Origin: Corynebacterium sp. HMSC036D02
Lineage (GTDB): Bacteria; Actinomycetota; Actinomycetes; Mycobacteriales; Mycobacteriaceae
NCBI RefSeq assembly: GCF_001836165.1
Contig: NZ_KV827693.1
Location: 103,216 to 167,215, forward strand
DNA length: 64,000 bases
Direction of reading: 5' to 3'
Shown here: positions 53,046 through 61,823 of the stretch, piece after piece
Position numbering within the stretch: position 1 is the first letter of the stretch
Layout: each line of letters begins with the position of its first letter
Translations under genes and position numbers: made by a program
Notes under the pieces: model-generated
What the model was told of the DNA's origin: nothing
What the model saw: only the letters and a program-made list of their open reading frames with translations
Databases searched by the model: none

Positions 53046-53712
53046 GCCCGAGGAAGAGGCGGAGGCCAAAGGACCCACCGAGTGGAATGAGGGCCGCCAC
53101 GGCGTTGGCCCCTGGGAAGGCCCGCTGCCGGAAGGTCCCGAAGCGGAGAAATACGATCCCGAACTGCTCGCGGAGGGAGACCGCCGCAACGTCGTCGACG
53201 CCTACCGCTACTGGACGCGCGAGGCGATCCGGGAGGACATCGATAAGCGCCGGCATGGGCTGCACATCGCCATCGAGAACTTCGAGAACGATTCCAACAT
53301 CGGCACCGTGGTGCGCACCGCCAACGCCTTTGCCGTCGACACCGTCCACATTGTGGGACGCCGCCGCTGGAACCGGCGCGGCGCCATGGTCACCGACAGG
53401 TACCAGCACCTCATGCACCACGCGGACGTGAGCGAACTGATGGCCTGGGCGGCCGACCAAGACCTGACCGTCGTGGCCATCGATAACACCCCCGGGTGTG
53501 TCCCCTTAGAAACCGCGGAGCTGCCCGAGCGCTGTCTGCTCCTCTTCGGACAGGAAGGCCCGGGAGTCAGCCCGGAAGCCCAGGAGGCGGCAGTAATGAC
53601 CTGCTCGATCGCGCAATTTGGTTCTACTCGCTCCATCAACGCGGGCGTGGCCGCGGGCATCGCCATGCATGCATGGATTCGACAGCACGCCGATTTATCA
53701 AAAGCTTGGTGA
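53038..53712 (+). CDS. SpoU/TrmH-family RNA 2'-O-methyltransferase
   Basis: 224 residues from TTG 53038, overlapping the pyrE end by 8 bp; the open frame continues upstream inside pyrE but the protein-like sequence begins LPKPEEEAEAKGPTEW. The SPOUT motifs are IENFENDSNIGTVVRTANAF, CLLLFGQEGPGVSPEA and GSTRSINAGVAAGIAMHAW, forming the knotted SAM site. It is expected to methylate a tRNA or rRNA ribose; the target is unknown. Tight overlap suggests coupled translation with pyrE. Confidence 0.9.
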   Translation: MPKPEEEAEAKGPTEWNEGRHGVGPWEGPLPEGPEAEKYDPELLAEGDRRNVVDAYRYWTREAIREDIDKRRHGLHIAIENFENDSNIGTVVRTANAFAVDTVHIVGRRRWNRRGAMVTDRYQHLMHHADVSELMAWAADQDLTVVAIDNTPGCVPLETAELPERCLLLFGQEGPGVSPEAQEAAVMTCSIAQFGSTRSINAGVAAGIAMHAWIRQHADLSKAW

Positions 53713-53775
53713 GATCCTGCGCACTGTGTTTACATCTAGGTAACGAATTCACATTGTGAGAATGATGAGACAAAA

Positions 53776-54972
53776 GTGTTAGAGAAATGGTCCCACCGCG
53801 CCGACCTTGCGGAAACAGCCATCAATGAGCGCCACGCGCAGGCCGTGTGGGGCTTGCCCCGTACCAACCTTGCCGTGGTGAGTTGGCCACCCACCACCAA
53901 GGAATCGCTTTTTGTGCACTGGCACTATTGGTGGCAGGCGCATTATCTGGACTGTCTTGTCGACGCCGCCCTGCGCAAAAACACCAAGGCCCGCCGCGCG
54001 CGCATCGCTGACACCATCCGCGGCATTCACGTACGCAACCTCCGCGCGCTGACGAAGAACCGCTACTACGACGACAAAGCATGGCTCGCCCTGGCCATCG
54101 CCCGGGCCGGTGAGCTCAAGAAGCAGCGCCCCTATAAGAAGCTGGGCACCCTGCAGAACAACATCCGCGATGGCATCGACTCCCAAGTAGGCGTGCTGCC
54201 TTGGCGCGAAGGCGAGACCTTCCTCAACGTTCCCTCCAACGGCCCGGGCGCCATCATGCTGGCCCGCATGGGGCGCGTGGAGGAGGCCCGCCACATCGTG
54301 GACTGGATCTACGATCACCTCATCGATGACGATGGCTTCGTCATGGACGGCATCCGCATGCGCATGGATGGGCAGGAAATCGTCCGCAACATTCACCCCT
54401 ACTGCCAGGGTGTGGTGCTCGGTGCTTGCTTGGAGATTGTGCTGGCGCTGCGGAAGCAGACGGGCCTGCGCTCCGTGGAGGATATCGACTCCGTCCATGA
54501 GGCCGAGCTCGCCGCGGACATGATGGATTACACCACGCGTATCCGTGGCCTTGTCCAAGCAGTGGCCACGGGCATGGCGACGTACACGGGAGTCATCGAC
54601 TGGCAGACTGGCGACGGCGACGGGGGCCTGTTCAAGGGCATCCTCGCCCGCTACCTCGCGGACGTGGCGGTGCGCCTGCCGGGTGATTCCCCGGCCAACC
54701 GCGCGACGAAGAAGCTGGCCGCTCGCCTCGTGACGGCCTCGGCAGAATCCGTGTGGGAACACCGCCTAGAAGTGGACGGCCTGCCTATCTTCGGGTCCGA
54801 TTGGACCGCGGATGCGAAGCTGCCTCATAACTACGGTTTTGGGCCCTCTTCGCTGAGCCAGAAGATGGGAATTATCCGCGTGGCTGAGCGCGATTTGTCC
54901 GTTCAGTTGTCCGGTTGGATGTTGTTGGAGGCCTGCACCCGGATTGTGAAGTACAAGTCAGAATCCAAATAA
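53776..54972 (+). CDS. Glycoside hydrolase family 76 (alpha-1,6-mannanase-like)
   Basis: 398 residues from GTG 53776. The (alpha/alpha)6 barrel signatures include NRYYDDKAWLALAIARAG, with the paired catalytic Asp residues D99-D100, LPWREGETFLNVPSNGPGAIMLARMGR and the later PILARYLADVAV-type segment FKGILARYLADVAVRLPG. There is no signal peptide or membrane helix, so the protein seems cytoplasmic, unlike secreted fungal and bacterial mannanases. A role in turnover of mannan-type glycans (lipomannan precursors) is inference. Confidence 0.88.
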   Translation: MLEKWSHRADLAETAINERHAQAVWGLPRTNLAVVSWPPTTKESLFVHWHYWWQAHYLDCLVDAALRKNTKARRARIADTIRGIHVRNLRALTKNRYYDDKAWLALAIARAGELKKQRPYKKLGTLQNNIRDGIDSQVGVLPWREGETFLNVPSNGPGAIMLARMGRVEEARHIVDWIYDHLIDDDGFVMDGIRMRMDGQEIVRNIHPYCQGVVLGACLEIVLALRKQTGLRSVEDIDSVHEAELAADMMDYTTRIRGLVQAVATGMATYTGVIDWQTGDGDGGLFKGILARYLADVAVRLPGDSPANRATKKLAARLVTASAESVWEHRLEVDGLPIFGSDWTADAKLPHNYGFGPSSLSQKMGIIRVAERDLSVQLSGWMLLEACTRIVKYKSESK

Positions 54973-55157
54973 AAGCGGCATCGTCCCAGTTAGGCGGGCT
55001 GAAAATGCTCGTGCGCGGCGCGGTTTAAGTGAGGTCACACCTCATCTCGCGGCGGAAAACCACAATAACAGGCATACTTGGATGTTGGAACGTGTTGTTT
55101 CGCTGGTTTGTGAGACGGCACGGCTTACTGCACAGCAACTCCAAAGGATGGAATTTC

Positions 55158-56192
55158 ATGCCTATTGCAACCCCTGAGGTTTATAACCAGATGCTGGATA
55201 CCGCCAAGAAGGGCGGCTTCGCATTCCCGGCAATTAACTGCACCTCCTCCGAAACCATCAACGCCGCACTCCGCGGCTTCGCCGAGGCTGAGTCCGACGG
55301 CATCATCCAGTTCTCCACCGGCGGCGCCGAGTTCGGTTCCGGCCTGTCCGTGAAGAACAAGGTTGCCGGCGCCAAGGCACTGGCTGCCTTCGCTCACGAG
55401 GCTGCTAAGAACTACGGCATTAACGTTGCGCTGCACACTGACCACTGCCAGAAGGAAGTTCTGGATGAGTACGTGCGCCCGCTGATCGCCTTCTCCCAGG
55501 AGCGCGTTGACCGCGGCGAGCTTCCGCTCTTCCAGTCCCACATGTGGGATGGCTCCGCTATCCCGATCGATGAGAACCTTGTGATCGCTCAGGAGCTCCT
55601 CGAGAAGGCCCACAACGCCAACATCATCCTCGAGGTTGAGATTGGCGTCGTCGGCGGCGAAGAGGACGGCGTTCAGGCCAAGGCCGGCGCAAACCTCTAC
55701 ACCTCCCCGGAGGACTTCGAGAAGACCGTCGATGCCCTCGGCACCGGCGAGAAGGGCCGCTACCTGCTGGCCGCTACCTTCGGCAACGTCCACGGCGTGT
55801 ACAAGCCGGGCAACGTGAAGCTGCGCCCGGAGGTCCTCGACGAGGGCCAGAAGGTTGCTGTGAAGAAGCTCGGCCTGGAAGAAGGCTCCCAGCCCTTCGA
55901 CTTCGTCTTCCACGGCGGCTCCGGCTCCGAGAAGGAGAAGATCGAGGAGGCCCTGCGTTACGGCGTCATCAAGATGAACGTTGACACCGACACCCAGTAC
56001 GCCTTCACCAACCCGGTTGCCCGCCACATGTTCGCTAACTACGACGGCGTCTTCAAGATCGACGGCGAGGTTGGCAACAAGAAGGTCTACGACCCGCGTT
56101 CCTACATGAAGAAGGCTGAGCAGGGCATGGCGGACCGCGTGGTTGAGGCCTGCACCGACCTGCACTCCGTGGGCAAGACCGTTTCTAAGTAA
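55158..56192 (+). CDS. fba: Class II fructose-bisphosphate aldolase
   Basis: 344 residues from ATG 55158 (MPIATPEVYNQMLDTAKKGGFAFPAIN), AAAGGATGG upstream; the open frame extends 43 codons upstream but lacks homology. Class II zinc motifs are LHTDHCQKE, EVEIGVVGGEEDGV, GNVHGVYKPG and FHGGSGSEKEKIEEAL. A central glycolytic and gluconeogenic enzyme in the cytosol. Strong codon bias to C-ending codons suggests high expression. Confidence 0.98.
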   Translation: MPIATPEVYNQMLDTAKKGGFAFPAINCTSSETINAALRGFAEAESDGIIQFSTGGAEFGSGLSVKNKVAGAKALAAFAHEAAKNYGINVALHTDHCQKEVLDEYVRPLIAFSQERVDRGELPLFQSHMWDGSAIPIDENLVIAQELLEKAHNANIILEVEIGVVGGEEDGVQAKAGANLYTSPEDFEKTVDALGTGEKGRYLLAATFGNVHGVYKPGNVKLRPEVLDEGQKVAVKKLGLEEGSQPFDFVFHGGSGSEKEKIEEALRYGVIKMNVDTDTQYAFTNPVARHMFANYDGVFKIDGEVGNKKVYDPRSYMKKAEQGMADRVVEACTDLHSVGKTVSK

Positions 56193-56276
56193 TCTAATGC
56201 CCAGCTGACACCGGCCCCTCCTGGACGCCGCTGCTTAGCAGCCGCAGGCTCTAAGCTGCGTCAGCGCATGCCAACA

Positions 56277-56312
56277 AGCCACCCCTTGACCTCAAAGGGG
56301 TGGCTTTGTTCA
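56277..56312 (+). terminator. Terminator after fba
   Basis: AGCCACCCCT / AGGGGTGGCT (56277-56286, 56296-56305), perfect 10-bp stem followed by TTGTTC. Confidence 0.88.
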
Positions 56313-56350
56313 TCCAAAGCTGCCGCCAGAACGCGTAAAATACCGGAGTC

Positions 56351-57571
56351 ATGGAAGCGCAAGAGTCATCGTCGAATTCGTCGAGTACCGTCAAGCGTGT
56401 TCGCAAGACCACCCGCGAGCAGTTGCGGTTGGTGGATAAGTCGCTCAAGGCGCGCCTCACGCGCATCCGCAACCGGCTCGTGTTCATGATTCAGTGCACG
56501 CTGGGCGCGGGTCTGGCCTTCTATGTTGCGCACGATTTCTTCGGCCACGAGCAGCCCTTCTTTGCCCCGATGGCCGTCATCATCATCCTTGGTCTATCGG
56601 GCAGTGACCGCCTCAAGCGCGCGGTCGACATGTCCATCGGCGGCATCGTGGGCGTGCTGGTGGGCACGCTGCTTGTCGACGCCCTCGGGACCGGCCCCAT
56701 TCACATGACCATCATCATCGGCCTTGCCCTAGTGATCGGCTCCTTTGTCACGGGCTCGCAGATGGTGAGCAACCAAATCGTCATCGCTGCCATCCTTATC
56801 GCCACCATCCTTCCCCCGGAAGATATGGGTGGTCTCTCCCGCGCTGTTGACGCCATCATCGGTGCGGTCATTGGCATCACAATGATCGTGTTGATTCCCT
56901 CCTCGCCTTTGCGTGCGGGGCGCTCGGAAGTCTCGAAGGTCTTGGGTATTACCTCCCTGGTCCTCTCCGACGTGGCTAAGGGACTGGAAGAAAACGATCC
57001 CGAGACCATCACGGAGGCCCGCGATGCCGTGCGCGGCACGCAGGATGACATCAACAACATGCTCAACGCCACCAAGGGCGGCGCGGAAACCGCACGGTTA
57101 TCACCCTTCCTGTGGAGCACGCAGCGCACCGTGCGCTCCCTGGAACGCATTCTCACTCCTGTTGACAACATGGTCCGCGGCACCCGCGTGCTCTCCCGCC
57201 GTGCACTCGTGCTCGCCGAGGACGGCGACCAGCCCACGGCCGAGCAAGTTGAGATCATCGATGAACTCGCTGACATCACGATGAAGCTCTCCGATCTCTA
57301 TACCCACCAAACCGCGCGTGAGCGCCGCGTGGATGAGGCGCACGCCATTCCTGAGATAGTCAACCGCCTACGCCAGCTGGGGGCGCGCTGCTCGATGGAC
57401 ATCGCCGGCGAGGAAGCCGTACTCTCCGCCTATGCTGTGCTGGCACAGACGCGCTCCATCATCGTGGACCTGCTCATGGTGTGCGGCATGTCGCGCGAGT
57501 CAGCCGTGGCACAACTCGTGCCCACCTCCAAGCACCCGGCCTACCCGCCGGAGGTCTGGGAAGAGAACTAG
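56351..57571 (+). CDS. FUSC-family membrane protein
   Basis: 406 residues. A charged N-terminus (~40) precedes six membrane helices (about 45-190: LVFMIQCTLGAGLAFYVAHDFF, FFAPMAVIIILGLSGSDRLKRAVDMSIGGIVGVLVG ...). This half matches the fusaric-acid-resistance/aromatic-acid-exporter (FUSC) fold; a soluble helical C-terminal half follows. A single FUSC unit, so it probably dimerises. Export substrate unknown. Confidence 0.85.
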   Translation: MEAQESSSNSSSTVKRVRKTTREQLRLVDKSLKARLTRIRNRLVFMIQCTLGAGLAFYVAHDFFGHEQPFFAPMAVIIILGLSGSDRLKRAVDMSIGGIVGVLVGTLLVDALGTGPIHMTIIIGLALVIGSFVTGSQMVSNQIVIAAILIATILPPEDMGGLSRAVDAIIGAVIGITMIVLIPSSPLRAGRSEVSKVLGITSLVLSDVAKGLEENDPETITEARDAVRGTQDDINNMLNATKGGAETARLSPFLWSTQRTVRSLERILTPVDNMVRGTRVLSRRALVLAEDGDQPTAEQVEIIDELADITMKLSDLYTHQTARERRVDEAHAIPEIVNRLRQLGARCSMDIAGEEAVLSAYAVLAQTRSIIVDLLMVCGMSRESAVAQLVPTSKHPAYPPEVWEEN

Positions 57572-57583
57572 GGCTGTACTTGC

Positions 57584-58513
57584 CTAGGGCCGCACTATCT
57601 GTAGGTCCCGCAGGTGGCGGTAGAACGTCACGCGCTTGACCGGCCGTTTTGCGCGGACTCCATCAACGCTGACGCTGAGCGAAGGCCCGCCAGCCTGTAC
57701 CGCCCGGCCTTGCATGACGCTGGCGGGGTCGAGCTGCCCAGGTTGGGCAGGCTTGCGCAGGCGGGCGAGGAGCCCACGACGCGGCGCTTCGTCCGCTTCA
57801 AAACTGGTCACCGCCTTTGCCGCCACGATGCCCGGCGCATCCGTCATCGGCACGAGCTTTGCGCCGAAGACATCCTTCTCGCGGTCCGCGCGCAGCAGCA
57901 CGGCATCGTCAACGATGATCTCACCAGTGATCTCCTCGTTCGACCACTCCGCAATCGTTGCCGAGCCCGCCACGGCGAGGCCCGCGTCATTGCGGATAAG
58001 CGGCGCCGGCTTGACGGGCGCGGACATGGCAAAGGAGAGCGCCTCCTCCATCACTGCTCCATGGTCGCCGAGCCCCTGGCGGCCCTGGCCCGTTTCGCTA
58101 GCTTTTAAGCCCCAATTCATCGCCGCGGTGGAGTGCTCCCCGGTGGGAACGTAGCCCACCTCGGCCCACAGGTAATCCGCCCGCATCATGCGGGTCAGCA
58201 CGGCGCTCAGCGCGGCATCGTTGCCAATGACCACGATGCGCAGCGTTTCGCTCAGGAACGGGGCCTGGGGTGCTGGCCCCGGTGCGCCGAGGTGGCTCAC
58301 GTCTGGCTGCGCGGCAATCTCATCCAGCGATGGGGTGGGATCCTCCGGAAGAATCTCGCTGGCCAGGGTGTCAATAGCCTTCAACTCCTGCCGGCTGGGA
58401 ACCTCTGCGAAGCGGAAGTGCTCGACGCGTATTCCGCGCTGGGAGGCCTCAACGAGGGCAGTGGTGTGGGCGTCAGTGAGGTGGCCGCCGCAGTCTACAA
58501 GCGCACAGATCAT
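57584..58513 (-). CDS. Conserved hypothetical protein, possible diacylglycerol-kinase-like fold
   Basis: 309 residues from ATG 58513 (MICALVDCGGHLTDAH); the longer open frame upstream is not protein-like. Segments such as LRIVVIGNDAALSAVLTRMMRADYLWAEVGYVP and the C-terminal SLSVSVDGVRAKRPVKRVTFYRHLRDLQIVRP have the look of a DAGK/NAD-kinase-type two-domain protein. The GGDGT motif needed for ATP binding is not present, so I do not assign kinase activity. Convergent with the FUSC gene, 12 bp apart. Confidence 0.65.
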   Translation of the reverse strand: MICALVDCGGHLTDAHTTALVEASQRGIRVEHFRFAEVPSRQELKAIDTLASEILPEDPTPSLDEIAAQPDVSHLGAPGPAPQAPFLSETLRIVVIGNDAALSAVLTRMMRADYLWAEVGYVPTGEHSTAAMNWGLKASETGQGRQGLGDHGAVMEEALSFAMSAPVKPAPLIRNDAGLAVAGSATIAEWSNEEITGEIIVDDAVLLRADREKDVFGAKLVPMTDAPGIVAAKAVTSFEADEAPRRGLLARLRKPAQPGQLDPASVMQGRAVQAGGPSLSVSVDGVRAKRPVKRVTFYRHLRDLQIVRP

Positions 58514-58689
58514 ACAAGAAGCATAGAAGCGTGGAAAGAGCTTCGCTAAAACACTCCATGCGCGGCGTGCAGACAGTGGAGCTTTCCCCAGAAAAGTAGT
58601 GCACATCACAGTACGCCGGTAGGCTCCGAGGCAATACACAACGTCTTAGCAACCAATTCTTAAGCCCCTAACAGCCGGAGGTAAGTACC

Positions 58690-59775
58690 ATGTCCACCCG
58701 AATGACAACTCTTGCACTTGTATCCACCGCCGGGCTCCTGATGAGCTCGTGCAGCTTCATCGGCGGCTCCCTGACGGAAGCTGAGGAGCCTGGATTCACC
58801 GAGGCCGCCGCCGAGTCCGTGACGAGTTCTGCGACGACTACTTCTTCGACGGCCACGTCGACATCCAGCAGTGCATCCTCATCGAGCACCAACGCTGACT
58901 GCGAGGAGAAGAAAGACCTCGAGGACACCGAACTCAGCAAGATCCTGGAGAATGAAGAAGCCTACGTGAAAGGTTCCACCGAGAAATTTGAGGACGTCAG
59001 CGTCGGTGAGGATGAATACGATCCCTGCAAATTCCTCAGCTACGTGGTGCTGGAAGGCGAGTTTGATGGGGAGGATGTCAAAGTCCCCGTCTTCTTCTCC
59101 AAGGGCGAACTCAAGGACGAGGATGCCCTTTACATCACGTCCTCTTCTTTAGAGGTAGAAGAGGATGGTGAAGGTTATACCTATGAGTCCAAGACCGATG
59201 GCGACATCGTTGGTGTCGAGGGCAAAGTAAACAAGCGCCCGGGTACCGAAGCCACGTCCATGGAAAACTCCTTCGATGGTGTGAATTCGGACATCTTCTT
59301 CATCGACGTGGATTCGGAACCGGCCGAGTCCGCGGATTTGGCTAAGGATGAAGAAGACCTCCGCGGCGAAGAGCTCTTCACCATCTCCGCCGATGGCTGG
59401 AACATGGTCTGCGGCATTATTGAGGAAAACAACGCCATTGACTGTGCGCATGGCGACGGCGGGACTTGGGCCATCAAGGGTGCCAAGACCCCAATGCCGG
59501 AGGGCATGGAATTCAACTTGGTGACCTTCCTGCCGCTAGAGGGCAGCACTGAGTTCACTCAGTATGACGACGAAATCCCTACTAACGGCACGAAGATTGA
59601 GGGCAACGGGCTCTACCGAATCGGCGTCGGTGACATTGAAGGCCAAATCGCTGTTGTTGATGACAGCATCATCGTCAGCACCCCAGACAAGTCGCGCCTG
59701 ATGTTCACTAATGACACCATTTACTTCGATAACGAGGGCTCTGGCAGCAACGACTCGGCCACCGAAACCGCCTAG
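58690..59775 (+). CDS. Acidic secreted lipoprotein
   Basis: 361 residues. Lipoprotein signal ending LLMSSC (Cys21), then a Ser/Thr-rich linker (about 43-68) and an unusually acidic domain (many Asp/Glu, for example EKKDLEDTELSKILENEE, DEDALYITSSSLEVEEDGEG) with a few Cys that could pair outside the cell (GWNMVCGIIEENNAIDCAHGDG). No family recognised; the Cys-containing C-terminal block resembles actinobacterial surface proteins. Likely anchored to the membrane outer face. Upstream of purA but with its own ribosome site (GGAGG). Confidence 0.75.
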   Translation: MSTRMTTLALVSTAGLLMSSCSFIGGSLTEAEEPGFTEAAAESVTSSATTTSSTATSTSSSASSSSTNADCEEKKDLEDTELSKILENEEAYVKGSTEKFEDVSVGEDEYDPCKFLSYVVLEGEFDGEDVKVPVFFSKGELKDEDALYITSSSLEVEEDGEGYTYESKTDGDIVGVEGKVNKRPGTEATSMENSFDGVNSDIFFIDVDSEPAESADLAKDEEDLRGEELFTISADGWNMVCGIIEENNAIDCAHGDGGTWAIKGAKTPMPEGMEFNLVTFLPLEGSTEFTQYDDEIPTNGTKIEGNGLYRIGVGDIEGQIAVVDDSIIVSTPDKSRLMFTNDTIYFDNEGSGSNDSATETA

Positions 59776-59923
59776 CCAGTCACGTACTAAACCCACTGCG
59801 GACTCTGCCAAGCCTCGCCAACGAAGCAATTCTTGATGACCATGTCACAAACTCAACACTGCTCCACCATGGCGGGTAAAGTAGGTGCGTATTTGACTTC
59901 AATAAATAGGAAGTGACACCAAC

Positions 59924-61216
59924 ATGGCAGCGATCGTCATCGTCGGCGCCCAGTGGGGCGATGAAGGCAAAGGCAAGGCTACTGACATCCTCGGCGGCAA
60001 AGTCGATTACGTAGTGAAGCCCAACGGCGGTAACAATGCCGGCCACACCGTCGTGGTCGGCGGCGAGAAGTACGAGCTGAAGCTCCTTCCCGCCGGCATT
60101 CTTTCTGAAAACGCCACCCCGGTCCTGGGTAACGGCGTGGTGATTAACCTGGAGGCCCTTTTCGATGAAATCGATGGTCTCGAAGCCCGCGGCGCTAACG
60201 CTTCGCGCCTGAAGATTTCCGCCAACGCGCACCTCGTGGCGCCCTACCACCAGACCTTGGACCGCGTGCAGGAGCGCTTCCTGGGCAAGCGCGCCATCGG
60301 CACCACCGGCCGTGGTATTGGCCCGGCCTATGCCGATAAGGTCGCGCGCATCGGCATCCGCGTGCAGGACATCTTTGATGAGTCTATCCTGCGCCAGAAG
60401 GTTGAATCCGCCCTGGACATTAAGAACCAGATGCTGGTGAAGATGTACAACCGCAAGGCAATTGATCCGGAGCAGGTAGTGGAGTACTTCCTGAGCTACC
60501 GCGACCGCCTGCGCCCGATGGTTATTGAGGCTGAGCTGGAACTGAACCAGGCACTGGATGAAGGCAAGAACGTCCTCATGGAGGGCGGCCAAGCTACCAT
60601 GCTGGACGTTGACCACGGCACCTACCCGTTCGTGACCTCCTCGAACCCGACTGCTGGCGGCGCCGCTGTGGGCTCCGGCATTGGTCCGACGCGCATTACT
60701 ACCTCCCTGGGCATCATCAAGGCCTACACCACCCGCGTGGGCGCTGGTCCTTTCCCCACGGAGCTTTTCGATAAGTGGGGCGAGTACCTGCAGACCACCG
60801 GCGGCGAAATCGGCGTCAATACCGGCCGCAAGCGCCGCTGCGGCTGGTACGACTCTGTGATCGCCCGCTACGCCACCCGCGTCAACGGCTTCACGGATTA
60901 CTTCCTGACCAAGCTGGACGTGCTCACCGGCATCGGTGAGATCCCCATCTGCGTGGCCTATGACGTCGACGGCAAGCGCTACGACGAGATGCCGCTGACC
61001 CAGTCTGAGTTCCATCACGCCGAGCCCATCTTTGAGACCATGCCGGCCTGGGATGAGGACATTACTAATTGTCAGACGTTTGAGGATCTTCCGCAGAAGG
61101 CTCAGGATTACGTCCTGCGCCTGGAGGAGCTCTCCGGCTGCCGCATCTCCTACATCGGTGTAGGCCCCGGCCGTGACCAGACCATCGTGCGCCACGACGT
61201 CATGCAAGACCAGTAA
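59924..61216 (+). CDS. purA: Adenylosuccinate synthetase
   Basis: 430 residues. The GTP-binding loop is at the very N-terminus ([20 protein letters not shown]). [56 protein letters not shown] and the C-terminal [15 protein letters not shown] are all present. It catalyses IMP + Asp + GTP to adenylosuccinate, the committed step to AMP. Confidence 0.98.
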   Translation: MAAIVIVGAQWGDEGKGKATDILGGKVDYVVKPNGGNNAGHTVVVGGEKYELKLLPAGILSENATPVLGNGVVINLEALFDEIDGLEARGANASRLKISANAHLVAPYHQTLDRVQERFLGKRAIGTTGRGIGPAYADKVARIGIRVQDIFDESILRQKVESALDIKNQMLVKMYNRKAIDPEQVVEYFLSYRDRLRPMVIEAELELNQALDEGKNVLMEGGQATMLDVDHGTYPFVTSSNPTAGGAAVGSGIGPTRITTSLGIIKAYTTRVGAGPFPTELFDKWGEYLQTTGGEIGVNTGRKRRCGWYDSVIARYATRVNGFTDYFLTKLDVLTGIGEIPICVAYDVDGKRYDEMPLTQSEFHHAEPIFETMPAWDEDITNCQTFEDLPQKAQDYVLRLEELSGCRISYIGVGPGRDQTIVRHDVMQDQ

Positions 61217-61293
61217 GGCGCAGGCCGGTCCAAGATAAACCAACCTAGGAACTGCCTAACGGCGACGGCGTTCCGTAGAAACAGCGCAACAAC

Positions 61294-61370
61294 CACCGCC
61301 CCGTTTCTCCCACAGCATCGTGGACACAATTGTCGATATGCACGATGCGGGGAGAGCGGGGCGGTTTGTG
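61294..61370 (+). terminator. Long hairpin terminator after purA
   Basis: ACCGCCCCG (61294-61302) pairs with CGGGGCGGT (61356-61364), and the stem continues through CTCCC/GGGAG and CATCGTG/CACGATG around a short loop; TTTGTGTTTCTG follows. The stem spans about 27 paired positions with small bulges. Confidence 0.8.
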
Positions 61371-61604
61371 TTTCTGTGGCTCCATTTGTGCGCTCAATAT
61401 GCCCTGCTTGGTGCCCTGCTTGGCGACGCCTCCCGCAATCCCACCTGACACAGCCCTCTATAAAACACCCCCGTTAGGAGTGCATTCCTGGGGCAAATGT
61501 TGCCAAAGTGACGACGTGATTTATTTAACAATCCAGCCGCGTGTCGCAGTCGTTCGAAAAGAGCAGGTCAAACATGTGCCTTTTCTGGTCGACGACAGAA
61601 AACT

Positions 61605-61655
61605 CCGTTTATGAAATTTTCAGGATGCCGTACGGTTTCTTTAATTCGTAAACGG
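61605..61655. promoter_or_regulatory. Dyad upstream of the adhesin gene
   Basis: CCGTTTATGAA (61605-61615) is inverted as TTCGTAAACGG (61645-61655) with one mismatch, 29-bp spacer. It lies ~170 bp before the adhesin start and could be a two-site operator or an mRNA stem. No regulator can be named. Confidence 0.35.
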
Positions 61656-61823
61656 GGCTAACATTAGGGGCGAGTTTGTTCATAGACCTTTGGAACCTCT
61701 GACCTTCTTCCAAGGTGACTGAAATGAGCTGCTCTCGGTTGCGTAAGCCGGTTTTATCCCTTGCGCGGTCACGTATCCCTAACGTGATCACTCTTTCAAG
61801 ACTTAAGGAAAGGACTTCTTGCT

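Larger units (their letters stand above)
61217..61823 (+). other. 607-bp intergenic region between purA and the adhesin gene
   Basis: No convincing gene. It contains the large hairpin at 61294-61364, an unpaired TTGCCAAAG half-element at 61500-61508 and the dyad at 61605-61655. The last 150 bp carry the adhesin promoter and leader, ending with AAGGAAAGGAC before the ATG. Frames at 61330-61614 (plus) and 61609-61791 (minus) lack ribosome sites and typical codon use. Confidence 0.65.

Noticed and set aside
58600..58625. GlxR-like site AGTG...CACA upstream of the acidic lipoprotein
   Set aside because: Half-site spacing is 5 bp instead of the required 8.
61330..61614. 94-codon open frame after purA
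   Set aside because: Starts inside the purA terminator hairpin and has Cys/Pro-rich random composition.
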